This document shows, in pieces, positions 11,830 to 21,085 of a stretch of 64,000 bases of DNA. Below the pieces are notes generated by a model, which was not told where the DNA came from, ran no database searches, and worked only from the letters and a program-made list of their open reading frames with translations. The DNA is from Candidatus Phyllobacterium onerii (lineage in GTDB: Bacteria; Pseudomonadota; Alphaproteobacteria; Rhizobiales; Rhizobiaceae). The DNA lies in assembly GCF_028331445.1 (NCBI RefSeq), contig NZ_JAQMHX010000001.1, positions 434,001-498,000 on the forward strand. The letters run 5' to 3'. The translations under genes and the position numbers were made by a program. The first letter of the stretch is position 1. Each line of letters opens with the position of its first letter.

Positions 11830-12810
11830 ATGGCCGTCTATACCGACATCAATGAAATCGACTTGGCTCACTTCCTCAAAGACTACGATATCGGCGAGCT
11901 GCTTTCGTATAAGGGCATTGCCGAGGGCGTCGAAAACTCCAACTATCTGCTGCATACCAGCACTGGATCGTACATTCTGACGTTGTACGAGAAACGTGTG
12001 AACAGCAACGATCTGCCGTTCTTTCTCGGTTTGATGCGCCATCTGGCGGGCAAGGGGATACGCTGTCCTTTGCCAGTGAACCAGAAGTCCGGATCAAGCA
12101 TCGGCGAACTGGCTGGTCGGCCTGCTGCGATCGTAACCTTTCTCGAAGGCATGTGGATGCGCCGCCCGACCGTGCAGCATTGCTTTGCCTTGGGCGAGGC
12201 AATGGCGAAGATGCATGTCGCGGGGGAAGATTTCCCCATGCGCCGCCCCAATGCGCTCTCTGTAGAAGGCTGGCGGCCCCTGTGGAATAATTCCAAGGCC
12301 GGTGCCGATCGAGTTGAACCGGGGCTTGCAGACGAGACAGAGACCGATCTTGCTTTCTTCGAGTCAAACTGGCCGTCGCACTTGCCCTCGGGTGTCATCC
12401 ATGCCGACCTTTTTCCAGACAACGTCTTCTTTTTGGGAAACAAATTGTCGGGACTGATTGATTTCTACTTCGCCTGTACCGATCTGCTCGCCTACGATGT
12501 GGCCGTTTGCCTGAATGCCTGGTGCTTTGAAAAGGATCATTCCTTCAATCTCACCAAAGGCACGGCCTTGCTTCGGGGCTACAATTCCGTTCGCCCGCTC
12601 TCGGCGGACGAAGCCGCAAGCTTGCCTATCCTTGCACGTGGTTCGGCGCTGCGGTTCATGCTCACAAGATTGTACGATTGGCTCAACACGCCGGAAGGCA
12701 GTCTCGTCGTTAAAAAAGACCCGATGGAATATATCCGCCGGATGCGCTTCCACCGCCAGATCAGGTCGGCAGAAGAATACGGGCTTATCCTGGAAGGTTC
12801 AAAAGTGTGA
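11830..12810 (+). CDS. thrB: Homoserine kinase (APH-fold type)
   Basis: The 326-residue ThrB of the aminoglycoside-phosphotransferase fold phosphorylates homoserine in threonine synthesis. The catalytic loop [12 protein letters not shown] (HxDxxxxN) near residue 195 and the metal-binding [10 protein letters not shown] are intact. Homologues of this type are standard in alphaproteobacteria, in place of the GHMP-type ThrB of enterobacteria. The stop overlaps the GTG start of rnhA (GTGA). The next pathway gene, thrC, is elsewhere in the window on the other strand. Confidence 0.95.
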   Translation: MAVYTDINEIDLAHFLKDYDIGELLSYKGIAEGVENSNYLLHTSTGSYILTLYEKRVNSNDLPFFLGLMRHLAGKGIRCPLPVNQKSGSSIGELAGRPAAIVTFLEGMWMRRPTVQHCFALGEAMAKMHVAGEDFPMRRPNALSVEGWRPLWNNSKAGADRVEPGLADETETDLAFFESNWPSHLPSGVIHADLFPDNVFFLGNKLSGLIDFYFACTDLLAYDVAVCLNAWCFEKDHSFNLTKGTALLRGYNSVRPLSADEAASLPILARGSALRFMLTRLYDWLNTPEGSLVVKKDPMEYIRRMRFHRQIRSAEEYGLILEGSKV

Positions 12811-13262
12811 AGGAGATCCAGGCTTTTACCGATGGCGCTTGCTCCGGCAATCCCGGTCCGGGAGGCTGGGGTGCGGTTCTACGCTGGAACAGCAATGAAA
12901 AGGAACTCTCGGGCGGCGAGGCCGACACGACCAACAACCGCATGGAGCTGATGGCGGCGATCTCGGCCTTGAATGCCCTGAAGGAGCCCTGCCAAGTCGA
13001 TCTTTATACGGACTCGGTCTATGTTCGTGATGGTATTTCCGGCTGGATCGACGGCTGGAAACGCAACGGCTGGAAAACTGCCGCGAAGAAGCCGGTGAAG
13101 AATGCCGAACTCTGGCAGGCGCTGGATGAGGCGCGCAAGCGTCACAAGGTGGTCTGGCATTGGGTCAAAGGCCATGCGGGCCATCCGGAGAATGAGCGTG
13201 CCGACGAACTCGCGCGTGCTGGCATGGCTCCTTTCAAACAAAAGCGAATGCCGCAAGTATAA
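12807..13262 (+). CDS. rnhA: Ribonuclease HI
   Basis: The 151-residue enzyme cuts the RNA strand of RNA-DNA hybrids in the cytoplasm. All active-site residues are present: Asp in [16 protein letters not shown], Glu in NNRMELMA, Asp in LYTDSVYV, and the [16 protein letters not shown] segment with the flexible His and last Asp. It begins with GTG that overlaps the thrB stop by 4 bp, so it is translationally coupled. A long repeat-rich gap follows. Confidence 0.97.
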   Translation: MKEIQAFTDGACSGNPGPGGWGAVLRWNSNEKELSGGEADTTNNRMELMAAISALNALKEPCQVDLYTDSVYVRDGISGWIDGWKRNGWKTAAKKPVKNAELWQALDEARKRHKVVWHWVKGHAGHPENERADELARAGMAPFKQKRMPQV

Positions 13263-13370
13263 GGATTACCGTGAATAGGGCGCCGTGCGATTGAAGTGTC
13301 AAAGAACCGGATGTGCTTTCCCCTTGCCACGCCCTCATCCCGAGTCTGGCCATTGCTTGCATTGTGGGAA

Positions 13371-13430
13371 GACGGGCGGTCGTCGAAGCGCGTCTTTGTA
13401 GAATAAAATGCGATCCGAAGACCGCCCGTC
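13371..13430. repeat. Inverted repeat with 11-bp perfect arms
   Basis: The arms GACGGGCGGTC and GACCGCCCGTC are separated by 38 bases that include an AT-rich centre. The spacing is too wide for a simple terminator. It is part of the repeat-rich gap after rnhA. Confidence 0.7.
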
Positions 13431-13740
13431 CGGCGTCTTTTGATCCCGTCCGTTCCGCTTGGGAGGCCTCGGCTTTGGGTGAATTGCTTCGCCCGCTGCC
13501 GAAAGCCCCTTTCGAAGTGCTCGTCCAGCACACGCCAGTCGTAGTACCGGCAGGGGAACCCTTGGACGGAACTTCCCCGGACAGCGGGTCCGTTACCCGC
13601 CATCGGAGGCGCCGATCCTCTCCCCACTTCGAACGGCTCCGGAAGCAGTTCCCGTGAAGAGGACGGGGAGAAGGATAAGTCAGGTTTGGAGGTGTTGGAT
13701 AAACAGCCACGATTATTTTGAGGTACGCGAGGTAAAGCAA

Positions 13741-13902
13741 GACCCCACCCTGGCGCTTCGCGCCTTCCCTCCCCACAAGGGAGAGGGTGACAGCGCCTTA
13801 TTCTGCAGCTCCGCCTATTTGCCGTATACAGCGGATGACAGTTGCGACGGTCTCACCCTCCCCCTTGTGGGGAGGGAAGCTGCGTAGCAGCAGGGAGGGG
13901 TC
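13741..13902. repeat. Palindromic repeat element A: two inverted 50-bp units
   Basis: The left unit (13741-13790) runs from GACCCCACCCTG to GAGAGGGTGA. The right unit (13853-13902) is its reverse complement with few changes. Within each unit a small hairpin varies while its pairing is kept (GGCGCTTCGCGCC on the left; the GCTGC/GCAGC arm on the right). This compensatory pattern suggests selection on RNA or DNA folding. The same 50-bp unit occurs twice more at the xdhA-xdhB junction in the opposite arrangement. Confidence 0.8.
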
Positions 13903-13950
13903 CTTCTGGATTGCATCCAAAACTTATCCCCACTTTGGCCCGAGAATTCT

Positions 13951-14436
13951 CTAAAGCTGCTCAAGAATGGTAGCTGCGCTCGAGGTGACGGCCTGACCAG
14001 GAGACTCTTCGATATTGAGCTGCTTCACCACGCCGTCTTCAACCAGCATAGAATACCGCTTGGAGCGTATGCCCATATTTCCGGCACCAAGATCGACATC
14101 GAGACCGACGTCCTTGGTGAAAGTGGCATTGCCGTCCGAGAGGTACTGAATCTTGCCCTCGCCATTCGTTGCCTTAGCCCAGGCACCCATGACATGCGGA
14201 TCATTGACGGCGACGACGACAATTGCGTCGATACCCTTAGCCAGAATTGCATCTCTGTTTTCAAGATAACCTGGTAGATGGTTCATGCTGCAGGTCGGCG
14301 TAAATGCGCCAGGAACAGCAAAGAGAACAACTCTCTTGCCCTTGAACAGCGCGTCGGAGCGGACCTCACTGACACCCTCATCCGATTTCGTCTTGAATAT
14401 AGCGTCCGGCAAACGCTCGCCTACCTTGATCGTCAT
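13951..14436 (-). CDS. Peroxiredoxin (Prx5-type thioredoxin-fold)
   Basis: The 161-residue protein belongs to the redoxin/Prx5 family that reduces hydroperoxides. The peroxidatic Cys lies in VPGAFTPTCSMNHLPGY, the Prx5 signature PxxxTxxCS, at about residue 49. A downstream Arg of the active site is in MGIRSKRYSM. The start at 14436 (MTIKVGE) is preceded by AGGGAG; in-frame codons upstream are not needed. It points toward the repeat-rich gap. Confidence 0.93.
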   Translation of the reverse strand: MTIKVGERLPDAIFKTKSDEGVSEVRSDALFKGKRVVLFAVPGAFTPTCSMNHLPGYLENRDAILAKGIDAIVVVAVNDPHVMGAWAKATNGEGKIQYLSDGNATFTKDVGLDVDLGAGNMGIRSKRYSMLVEDGVVKQLNIEESPGQAVTSSAATILEQL

Positions 14437-14515
14437 GAATGGCTCCCTGTGAGATGATGACATGCGCCCTTCCGCACATAGGGTGCGTACTTGCAAAAGT
14501 CGAGAGTTTTGATCG

Positions 14516-15313
14516 TTATTCCTGCACGTTGATCATGCCGGAGACGGCCTTGTCTCCTTGAACCAGCGTGTAGTTCAGAGGCGGCGTTTTCTTGTCCTTT
14601 CCGGAAATGATCCGCACGGAAAAAACAGCTGCATTTGCCTGCCGGTCCTTCAGTTTCGACATGCCAAACGTAACGATTCCATCACCCGCGACGAAAATGT
14701 CGGTGTTTGGATCATCGGAAGGAAGGTCGACCATTACCTTCACATGGTCATCCTTGCGTACTGCGCTATGTGCCCCGAATGTCGCCGACGCTTCGCCCGG
14801 CAGCTGTTCGAAGGCTGCATCTATGAGCGTTTTGGTCAGCGCGTCGGTCGGTTTGGCGTTGTCGACGGTAAAATCAAACTCCGCTTTGACAGGGATGCAG
14901 ATCGTCTCGCAAATCCCAAGAAATGCATGGCCCTTCAAATGGGCAGGCTTGGCAGGATCGGCTAGTGTAAGCGTGAGCGGCAAGGAAACTGGTTTCTTGT
15001 ATCCTGCCCAATGGGTATTGCCGTCGTCGAAGCGATGCGGCGTTGGAAACGCAAGCGCATAGCTTTTGATGTTGGTGCTTTCAGTGAGGTCGAGTTCTGG
15101 CGGCACACCCGCATCACCGGGTTCTCGCCAATAGGTTTTCCAGCCCGGATCGAGATTAATCTCTATGGCTCCGCGGATCTCGGGCGATGGCTGGACAGGA
15201 TTGTCGACGATGAGCCTAACGTTGCCGCCGGGCGTCTTCGTCCATTCGGAATTTGCATGCGCCGGAGCGGTAAACGCAATCACGGCCGCAAAAAAGAGCA
15301 ATTCTGTTTTCAT
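14516..15313 (-). CDS. Periplasmic protein with DsbD N-terminal-like domain
   Basis: The 265-residue protein has a clean signal peptide ([14 protein letters not shown], cleavage after AHA). The body resembles the immunoglobulin-like alpha domain of thiol:disulfide interchange protein DsbD, with [13 protein letters not shown] and a Cys pair in [11 protein letters not shown]. It lacks the membrane and gamma domains of full DsbD, so it is a free-standing periplasmic version. It may pass electrons to a periplasmic thiol partner, but that is inference. It lies upstream of the peroxiredoxin gene on the same strand, 79 bp away. Confidence 0.78.
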   Translation of the reverse strand: MKTELLFFAAVIAFTAPAHANSEWTKTPGGNVRLIVDNPVQPSPEIRGAIEINLDPGWKTYWREPGDAGVPPELDLTESTNIKSYALAFPTPHRFDDGNTHWAGYKKPVSLPLTLTLADPAKPAHLKGHAFLGICETICIPVKAEFDFTVDNAKPTDALTKTLIDAAFEQLPGEASATFGAHSAVRKDDHVKVMVDLPSDDPNTDIFVAGDGIVTFGMSKLKDRQANAAVFSVRIISGKDKKTPPLNYTLVQGDKAVSGMINVQE

Positions 15314-15487
15314 TTTCGGACCTTTACAGGCCTTTTGGGCACTATCAAGGATGTGACTGATTTTGCGCATCATTTCTGTGTGAGAAGTAATCCGGCAATG
15401 CGCACGCGGCTGGCAGATTTAAGTATCATTTACAATTCGTTACCCAAAGCCGTTGTCATTTACAGAATCCTTGGTACCTTTATTCTC

Positions 15488-16090
15488 ATGGAGATTTTCA
15501 GAGACGCCAACAAAGAGACCGGATTTCTGAATGGACAGTTCCTTCTCGCCATGCCGGGAATGGACGACAGCCGGTTTGCGCGCTCCGTCATCTATGTTTG
15601 TGCGCACTCTGAAAAGGGCGCCATGGGCCTGATCATCAACCGTGTCCAGGACATGGAATTTTCGGATATCCTCGTTCAACTGGGTGTTCTCGACGAGCAG
15701 CAGGCAATCATGATGCCTGAACGGACGCGCGATTTTCTGGTGCGCAATGGCGGACCGGTCGAAATGCGACGAGGCTTTGTCCTGCATTCAGATGATTATC
15801 TCACCGATTCAACCATGCCGGTCGCAGAAGAGATTTGCCTGACGGGAACTGTGGATATACTGCGTGCTATCTCCGGTGGCCGCGGACCGCGCAAAGCCTT
15901 GATGACGCTGGGTTATTCCGGTTGGGCTTCGGGTCAACTCGAGACCGAGATTGCCAATAATGGCTGGCTCACCTGCAAGGCGTCGCAGGAGTTGCTTTTC
16001 GATACGGATATTGACAGCAAGTATGATCGGATTCTCGCCTATATGGGCGTTGATCCTTCACGGCTGGCTACTGTTGCCGGCCACGCCTAA
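15488..16090 (+). CDS. YqgE/AlgH family protein (UPF0301)
   Basis: The 200-residue protein has family motifs [19 protein letters not shown] near the N-terminus, then GAMGLIINR and [11 protein letters not shown]. YqgE/AlgH proteins are conserved in proteobacteria; AlgH has been linked to alginate regulation in Pseudomonas but the molecular role is open. I set the start at ATG 15488 (MEIFRDAN); the open frame extends upstream but lacks similarity there. A dispersed palindromic repeat follows the stop. Confidence 0.9.
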   Translation: MEIFRDANKETGFLNGQFLLAMPGMDDSRFARSVIYVCAHSEKGAMGLIINRVQDMEFSDILVQLGVLDEQQAIMMPERTRDFLVRNGGPVEMRRGFVLHSDDYLTDSTMPVAEEICLTGTVDILRAISGGRGPRKALMTLGYSGWASGQLETEIANNGWLTCKASQELLFDTDIDSKYDRILAYMGVDPSRLATVAGHA

Positions 16091-16110
16091 TACTACAGTT
16101 GCATTCTTCT

Positions 16111-16225
16111 TGATGCCGGCCTGCAAAGGCAGATTTTCTGCGCTTCGGTGCTCACGTACCCAAACGTACGCTCCGCTCCGATCCTCGAAAATCGACCTTT
16201 TCGCCTCGGCCTGACGAATTTGCAA
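16111..16225. repeat. Dispersed imperfect palindrome, copy 1
   Basis: This element of about 110 bp shares with copies 2 and 3 the words ATTTTCTG, CGGTGCTCACGTAC, CGTACG, CTCGAAAA and CTGACGAATT. Its two halves are imperfect reverse complements around the centre ACGTACCCAAACGTACG, so a transcript would fold into one long hairpin. It lies between the convergent yqgE-like and EAL genes. Confidence 0.75.
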
Positions 16226-16272
16226 CAACAGTATCAGAGATAATTCACCCTGACGGCAACCGGATGTGATTT

Positions 16273-19152
16273 CTACGACGCTTTCGATTGCTGGAACTGC
16301 TCACGCAGTAGCTTCGTCGCGACATCCAGTGTAACCGGCGGGCTGAACATGAAACTCTGCGCGTACTCGCAGCCCATCTGGCGGAGTTGCAGCGCATCGC
16401 TCTCGTTCTCGATGCCTTCCGTTACAACCGACAATCCAAGATCATGCGCCATGCTGATCATGGAACGAAGCAGTGTCACCTTCTGCGGCTGATCCGCCTT
16501 CAGGAACGATCGGTCGATCTTGATCATGTCGAACGGGAAGGAGGTCAGGTAGGACAGTGAAGAATAGCCCGTGCCGAAATCATCGAGCGATACACCGACG
16601 CCCATCGCCTTGATGCTGGAGAGCACGTAGTTGGAGCGCTCCGGATTCTCCATCATCAGGGATTCCGTGAGTTCGAGTTTCAGGCTCGCCGGCTCGATCT
16701 GGGTTTGCAGGAGCACCGACCGTACGTCATCGATCAGATCCTGCCGGATCAGCTGGCTGCTGGAGATATTGACTGAAACAAAGAGAGGCGAGGCGCCAAG
16801 ATTGCGCTGCCAGTTGACGAGGTCTTCCGCCGCCTTCTGCATGGCGAAAAGACCGAGCTGCACGATAAGTCCGGAGCTTTCGGCAATCGGAATGAACTCC
16901 GACGGCGGAATGGAGCCGCGGCGCGGGTGATCCCAGCGCATCAGGGCTTCGAACCCGGCAATGCTATTGTCTTCCAGGCGCATGATTGGCTGGTAAGCCA
17001 TGTGAATTTCGCGCCTTTCAAGAGCGCGGCGCAGATCGGATTCCAGCTGAAGCCGGTCACTCCCCACAGCACGGAAGGCTGGGCGGAATGGCTCGATGCG
17101 ATCGCCACCGAACCGCTTGGCCTGGAACATGGCCAGCTCGGCATCCTTGACCAAATCTTCCGGCGAGGCGGCGCTGCCGCTGGTCCAGGTGATCAGGCCA
17201 AGCGATGCGGTCAGCACGATCTCGCGTTTGGAAAAGGCAATCGGCGCCCGTATAGCTTGTTTCACCGCTTCGGCGAAGGCTGCAATTTTGGCGGGCTCGC
17301 TCTCGGAAACGAGAATGAGACCAAATTGATCGGCGGCCAGACGGCTGAGCGTATCCTGTGGCCGCAAGAGACGGTGCAAACGGCGCGAGATCGTCAGAAG
17401 AAATGTATCGCCCGCCGACATGCCAAGGCCGTCATTGACCTGCTTGAACCGGTCAATGTCGATGATGAACACGGTGGGGCGGATTCTGCTCTCGGTCTGC
17501 GCCATGGTGATGACGGAGCCCAAGCGGTCCAGGAAGAGTTCGCGGTTCGGCAGGCCCGTCAGATTATCATGCACAGCGTCGTGCAGCAGGCGTTCTTCTG
17601 CCTTTTTCTGCTCGGTGACATCGATCAGCGTGCCAACACACCGGACAATTTCACCATCGGAACCGATGACAGGGCGGGCCTTCAGCGAATACCAATAGTA
17701 GTGGCCGTCATTGGCACGCAGGCGGAATGTTTGCGAAATGCGGCCACGCCTGTTTTCGAGAATAACGTCCAGCGTCGTGCGGAAGCGATCGCGATCGTCC
17801 GCGTGCAGGCTCGGTAACCAGTTGCGAACGGCGCCGTGTAGGGAACTTGCCGAAGCTCCAAGGAAATTGGTGAGGTCCGGTGTGGTAACGACGCGATCAC
17901 GCGGCACGTCCCAATCCCAGACGATATCGCCGGAACCGATAATAGCGAGCGCTTGCCGCTCCACATCGGAGAACAGGCCCTGTTGCAGCGCGCCACCGGA
18001 AAATGCGTGCTGCATGACGGTGAAGCCGATGAGGAGAACGATGAGAACGAGGCCCCCGGCAAGGGCTGGCTGAATGATATCATTGGCCAGAATTCCCGAT
18101 ACGGTGAGCCAGCTGCCCATCAACCAGACGAGCAGGAGGATCCATGTCGGTATCAGCATGATTGCGCGATCATAACTTCGGAAGGAGAAGAAGCCGATTA
18201 GGACGATGCCAGAAATGATGGTCAGGGCGAAGGAGAACCGGGCGATACCGGCGGCGATCGGCGGGTCGAAAATCGCGACGCCGGAGACGATCCCCAACCC
18301 GAGAATCCATGTCAGTGCGCCATAGCTGAAATTGTCATGCCATCGGTTGAGATTGAGGTAGGTGAAGAGGAAGATCACCAGAGTCGCCGCAAGCGCCACC
18401 TCGGTGCCCGCTCGCCACATCTGTTCGTTACCCGGCGTTATCTCTATCAACTTGTTCCAGAAGCCGAAATCGACGCAAATGTAGGCCAATACCGCCCATG
18501 CGAGGGCGGCTGTTGCAGGAAAAAGCGACGTTCCCTTGACGACAAACAGAATGGTCAAGAACAGGGCCAGCAAGCCAGCGATTCCGAGAAGAATGCCGCG
18601 GTAGAGCGTATAGGAATTGACCGTGTCCTTGTAGGCATTCGGCTCCCAAACGTAGACCTGAGGCAGGTTGGGCGATGCTAGTTCGGCAACAAGCGTGATC
18701 ACGGCCCCGGGATTGAGCGTAATCAGGAAAATATCGGCATCCTCGCTGGCTTGCCGGTCCAGCGCGAATCCCTCGCTTGGCGTAATGGATGCGATGCGGG
18801 TCGAGCCGAGATCGGGCCAAATGAAACCAGATCCGACGAGGCGGAAATGTGGCGCGACTATCAGGCGGTCGATCTGCTCGTCGGTCGGGTTGGCAAGGGA
18901 AAAGGCTGCCCAGTCGCCAGTAGACCGCTTGTCGTTTGCCTGCACCTCGATGCGGCGAACGATACCGTCGGTACCCGGTGCGGTGGAAATCTGGAAAGTC
19001 TCGCCTTGGTTCCGGTACACTTCAACGGCTTTTGACAGGTCAAGAGCCGTGCTTTCCTTGGTGATCTTGATTGTCTCGAACGCGTTCGCGGCCGACTGCA
19101 TCGATATCAACAAAATGACGAGCGCAAAAACCCGCGATAAGCCTTTCAGCAT
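16273..19152 (-). CDS. Membrane EAL phosphodiesterase with 7TM-DISM sensor, PAS and degenerate GGDEF
   Basis: About 959 residues. The order is: signal peptide; 7TMR-DISM extracellular sensory domain (to about 165); seven transmembrane helices (about 170-385); PAS/PAC (about 400-515); GGDEF; EAL. The EAL domain keeps GFEALMRWDHP, LELTESLMMENP and DDFGTGYSSL, so cyclic-di-GMP phosphodiesterase activity is likely. The GGDEF signature is replaced by LAADQF, so diguanylate cyclase activity is probably lost and the domain may sense GTP. Start TTG/ATG choices exist upstream overlapping the GNAT gene; ATG 19152 gives the best signal peptide. Confidence 0.9.
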   Translation of the reverse strand: MLKGLSRVFALVILLISMQSAANAFETIKITKESTALDLSKAVEVYRNQGETFQISTAPGTDGIVRRIEVQANDKRSTGDWAAFSLANPTDEQIDRLIVAPHFRLVGSGFIWPDLGSTRIASITPSEGFALDRQASEDADIFLITLNPGAVITLVAELASPNLPQVYVWEPNAYKDTVNSYTLYRGILLGIAGLLALFLTILFVVKGTSLFPATAALAWAVLAYICVDFGFWNKLIEITPGNEQMWRAGTEVALAATLVIFLFTYLNLNRWHDNFSYGALTWILGLGIVSGVAIFDPPIAAGIARFSFALTIISGIVLIGFFSFRSYDRAIMLIPTWILLLVWLMGSWLTVSGILANDIIQPALAGGLVLIVLLIGFTVMQHAFSGGALQQGLFSDVERQALAIIGSGDIVWDWDVPRDRVVTTPDLTNFLGASASSLHGAVRNWLPSLHADDRDRFRTTLDVILENRRGRISQTFRLRANDGHYYWYSLKARPVIGSDGEIVRCVGTLIDVTEQKKAEERLLHDAVHDNLTGLPNRELFLDRLGSVITMAQTESRIRPTVFIIDIDRFKQVNDGLGMSAGDTFLLTISRRLHRLLRPQDTLSRLAADQFGLILVSESEPAKIAAFAEAVKQAIRAPIAFSKREIVLTASLGLITWTSGSAASPEDLVKDAELAMFQAKRFGGDRIEPFRPAFRAVGSDRLQLESDLRRALERREIHMAYQPIMRLEDNSIAGFEALMRWDHPRRGSIPPSEFIPIAESSGLIVQLGLFAMQKAAEDLVNWQRNLGASPLFVSVNISSSQLIRQDLIDDVRSVLLQTQIEPASLKLELTESLMMENPERSNYVLSSIKAMGVGVSLDDFGTGYSSLSYLTSFPFDMIKIDRSFLKADQPQKVTLLRSMISMAHDLGLSVVTEGIENESDALQLRQMGCEYAQSFMFSPPVTLDVATKLLREQFQQSKAS

Positions 19153-19192
19153 TCGTCCCGTCAATAATTCCACTGATACAACCTTTATTTCC

Positions 19193-19774
19193 CTAGCGCC
19201 GTACATCGCCTTCAATCATCGAGAAGAGCAGATGATCTTGCCACATACCATTTATCTTTAAGTATGAGCGTAGCAGTCCTTCCCTCTGAAATCCGGCTTT
19301 TTCGAGAAGGCGGATCGATCTTTCATTGCTTGGAATACAGGCCGCTTCCAGCCGGTGCAACCTCACCTTGGTAAAAGCATAGGGAATAAGCAGGCCCAGG
19401 GCTTCATGCATGAAACCCTGCCCGGCAAACGGCTCACCGATCCAGTAACCGATCATGCCATTCTGACCAACACCGCGACGGATATTGCCGAGCGTAATGC
19501 CCCCAAGCAGGCGCGAATCCTTGTTGCGGAAAAGGAAGAATGGATGCGCTGTGCCGGCTGCCGCCTCTTCGTCATAATGACGAATTCGGTGGCGAAAAGC
19601 TCCGCGCTCCAGATCGTCGACCGCCCAGAGGGGTTCCCACGGCGAGAGGAACTCGCGGCTCTGTGCGCGAAGTGTGGACCACGCACGGTAGTCGGAAAGT
19701 TGCGGCGGACGCAAATAGAGCCGCTCGCCCTGCAGGGGCGGCGCGGCGCTTTTCAGGAAGGGCAGGGCGATCAT
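19193..19774 (-). CDS. GNAT family N-acetyltransferase (RimJ/RimL-like)
   Basis: The 193-residue acetyltransferase contains the acetyl-CoA-binding GYWIGEPFAGQGFMHEAL (Q/RxxGxG/A type) near residue 115, and the C-terminal LEAACIPSNERSIRLLEKAG that is characteristic of the ribosomal-protein-alanine acetyltransferase group. The substrate is unknown and could be a ribosomal protein N-terminus. It lies between the M16 peptidase and EAL genes, all on the minus strand. Confidence 0.9.
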   Translation of the reverse strand: MIALPFLKSAAPPLQGERLYLRPPQLSDYRAWSTLRAQSREFLSPWEPLWAVDDLERGAFRHRIRHYDEEAAAGTAHPFFLFRNKDSRLLGGITLGNIRRGVGQNGMIGYWIGEPFAGQGFMHEALGLLIPYAFTKVRLHRLEAACIPSNERSIRLLEKAGFQREGLLRSYLKINGMWQDHLLFSMIEGDVRR

Positions 19775-19789
19775 GGCCTTGCCTTGCCG

Positions 19790-21085
19790 TCAGACTGCGA
19801 TTTTTCGGGGACTTGCTGTTGCAGAAGTAAGCCCCTGACGGACATCGGCGAATTTCATCAGCGAACCAACCGGACCAACGGCGGCAATCGTTGGCGTCGT
19901 ATCGAGGAAGAGGCGGCCCGCGAGATCCGTCAGGCGCTCTGTCGTGATCTTCGACAAACGCTCGACTAGTTCTTCGGTCGAGACCGCGTGCCCGTAGAGT
20001 AGCATCTGCCGTGCAATCTGTCCGGCCCTGCTCGCGGCACTTTCGTGTGACATCAGCAAACTGGCACGATACTGCGCCCGTGCACGGTTCAACTCTTCCT
20101 GACTGATGTTCCGAGCAGCTTCATGCAGCTCGTTGATGATGACCGGGACGAGCTTCTTAAGATGGTTGCGCCCGGTTGCGGCATGGATGCCGAAAATGCC
20201 GGTATCGGAAAAACCCCAGTGGAACGCATAGACCGAATAACACAGTCCGCGTTTCTCACGCACTTCCTGGAAAAGACGGGAAGACATCCCACCGCCAAGG
20301 ATCATGGCCAGCAATTGCGAAGCATAGAAATCGCGAACGTGGTAGGCGCGTCCCTCGAAGCCGATGACGACCTGTGCGTCCATCAAGTCGCGTTGTTCGC
20401 GGAAATCGCCGCCAACATAATGCGACAGATCGGGTTCCGGTGCTGTTGATTTGGCACGGAAGGAACCGAGACGCTTCTCGACTTCGCGTACGAATTCATC
20501 ATGCTTCACACCGCCAGCGGCGACGACGACCATGCGCTCGGCGCTGTATTGTTCATCCATATAGCGGCGAAGGTCGGCAGAAGAAAAGGATTGCACGGTT
20601 TCCGGCGTTCCAAGAATTGTCCGGCCGATTGTCTGGTCTTGAAACGCTGCTTCCGTGAAGCGGTCAAAGACAACGTCGTCAGGCGTGTCGTGAGCCGCCC
20701 CGATTTCCTGCATGATCACATTTTTTTCGCGCTCGAGTTCGTCAGCATCGAACTTCGAACCGGTCATGATATCGCTGAGGATGTCGATTGCCAGAGGCAT
20801 GTCGTCTCGCAAGACGCGCGCATAATACGATGTTGTTTCGACACTGGTGGCCGCGTTGATCTCGCCGCCTACGTCTTCAATGTCGGCTGCAATTTTCCAG
20901 GCGGAACGATTTTCAGTTCCCTTGAAAGCCATGTGTTCAAGAAGATGAGCGATACCGTGCTGATGGTTGGCCTCGTTCCTCGACCCTGCCTTGACCCAGA
21001 TGCCAAGCGCTACACTCTCCACATGCGGCATTGTCTCTGTCGCAATCGTCAAACCGTTGGAGAGGCGACTGATTTCAACGCCCAT
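19790..21085 (-). CDS. M16 family zinc metallopeptidase
   Basis: The 431-residue protein resembles the mitochondrial processing peptidase beta subunit and alphaproteobacterial M16 enzymes. The inverted zinc motif HxxEH is in IAHLLEHMAFKG near residue 46, with the distal Glu about 76 residues later in the ELEREKNVIMQEI region. It starts immediately after the thrC stop with no gap, a neighbourhood typical of Hyphomicrobiales. The in vivo substrate is unknown. Confidence 0.94.
   Translation of the reverse strand: MGVEISRLSNGLTIATETMPHVESVALGIWVKAGSRNEANHQHGIAHLLEHMAFKGTENRSAWKIAADIEDVGGEINAATSVETTSYYARVLRDDMPLAIDILSDIMTGSKFDADELEREKNVIMQEIGAAHDTPDDVVFDRFTEAAFQDQTIGRTILGTPETVQSFSSADLRRYMDEQYSAERMVVVAAGGVKHDEFVREVEKRLGSFRAKSTAPEPDLSHYVGGDFREQRDLMDAQVVIGFEGRAYHVRDFYASQLLAMILGGGMSSRLFQEVREKRGLCYSVYAFHWGFSDTGIFGIHAATGRNHLKKLVPVIINELHEAARNISQEELNRARAQYRASLLMSHESAASRAGQIARQMLLYGHAVSTEELVERLSKITTERLTDLAGRLFLDTTPTIAAVGPVGSLMKFADVRQGLTSATASPRKIAV

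Larger units (their letters stand above)
13263..13950. other. 688-bp gene-free, repeat-rich intergenic region
   Basis: No convincing gene lies between rnhA and the peroxiredoxin gene. The stretch contains a perfect 11-bp inverted repeat (GACGGGCGGTC at 13371-13381 with GACCGCCCGTC at 13420-13430). A GC-rich structured block lies at about 13430-13680. A pair of inverted 50-bp repeat units lies at 13741-13790 and 13853-13902. An antisense frame of 161 codons across 13142-13627 overlaps rnhA and has no support. Confidence 0.6.

Noticed and set aside
13142-13627. 161-codon minus-strand frame overlapping rnhA and the repeat-rich gap
   Set aside because: It overlaps the conserved 3' half of rnhA and then runs through structured repeats; no start or domain supports it.
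13691-13708. A short word with GTTGGATAAACAGCC that recurs in similar form at about 60469-60486
   Set aside because: Only about 16-18 bases match, with no inverted structure or common context, so chance or a decayed repeat cannot be separated.
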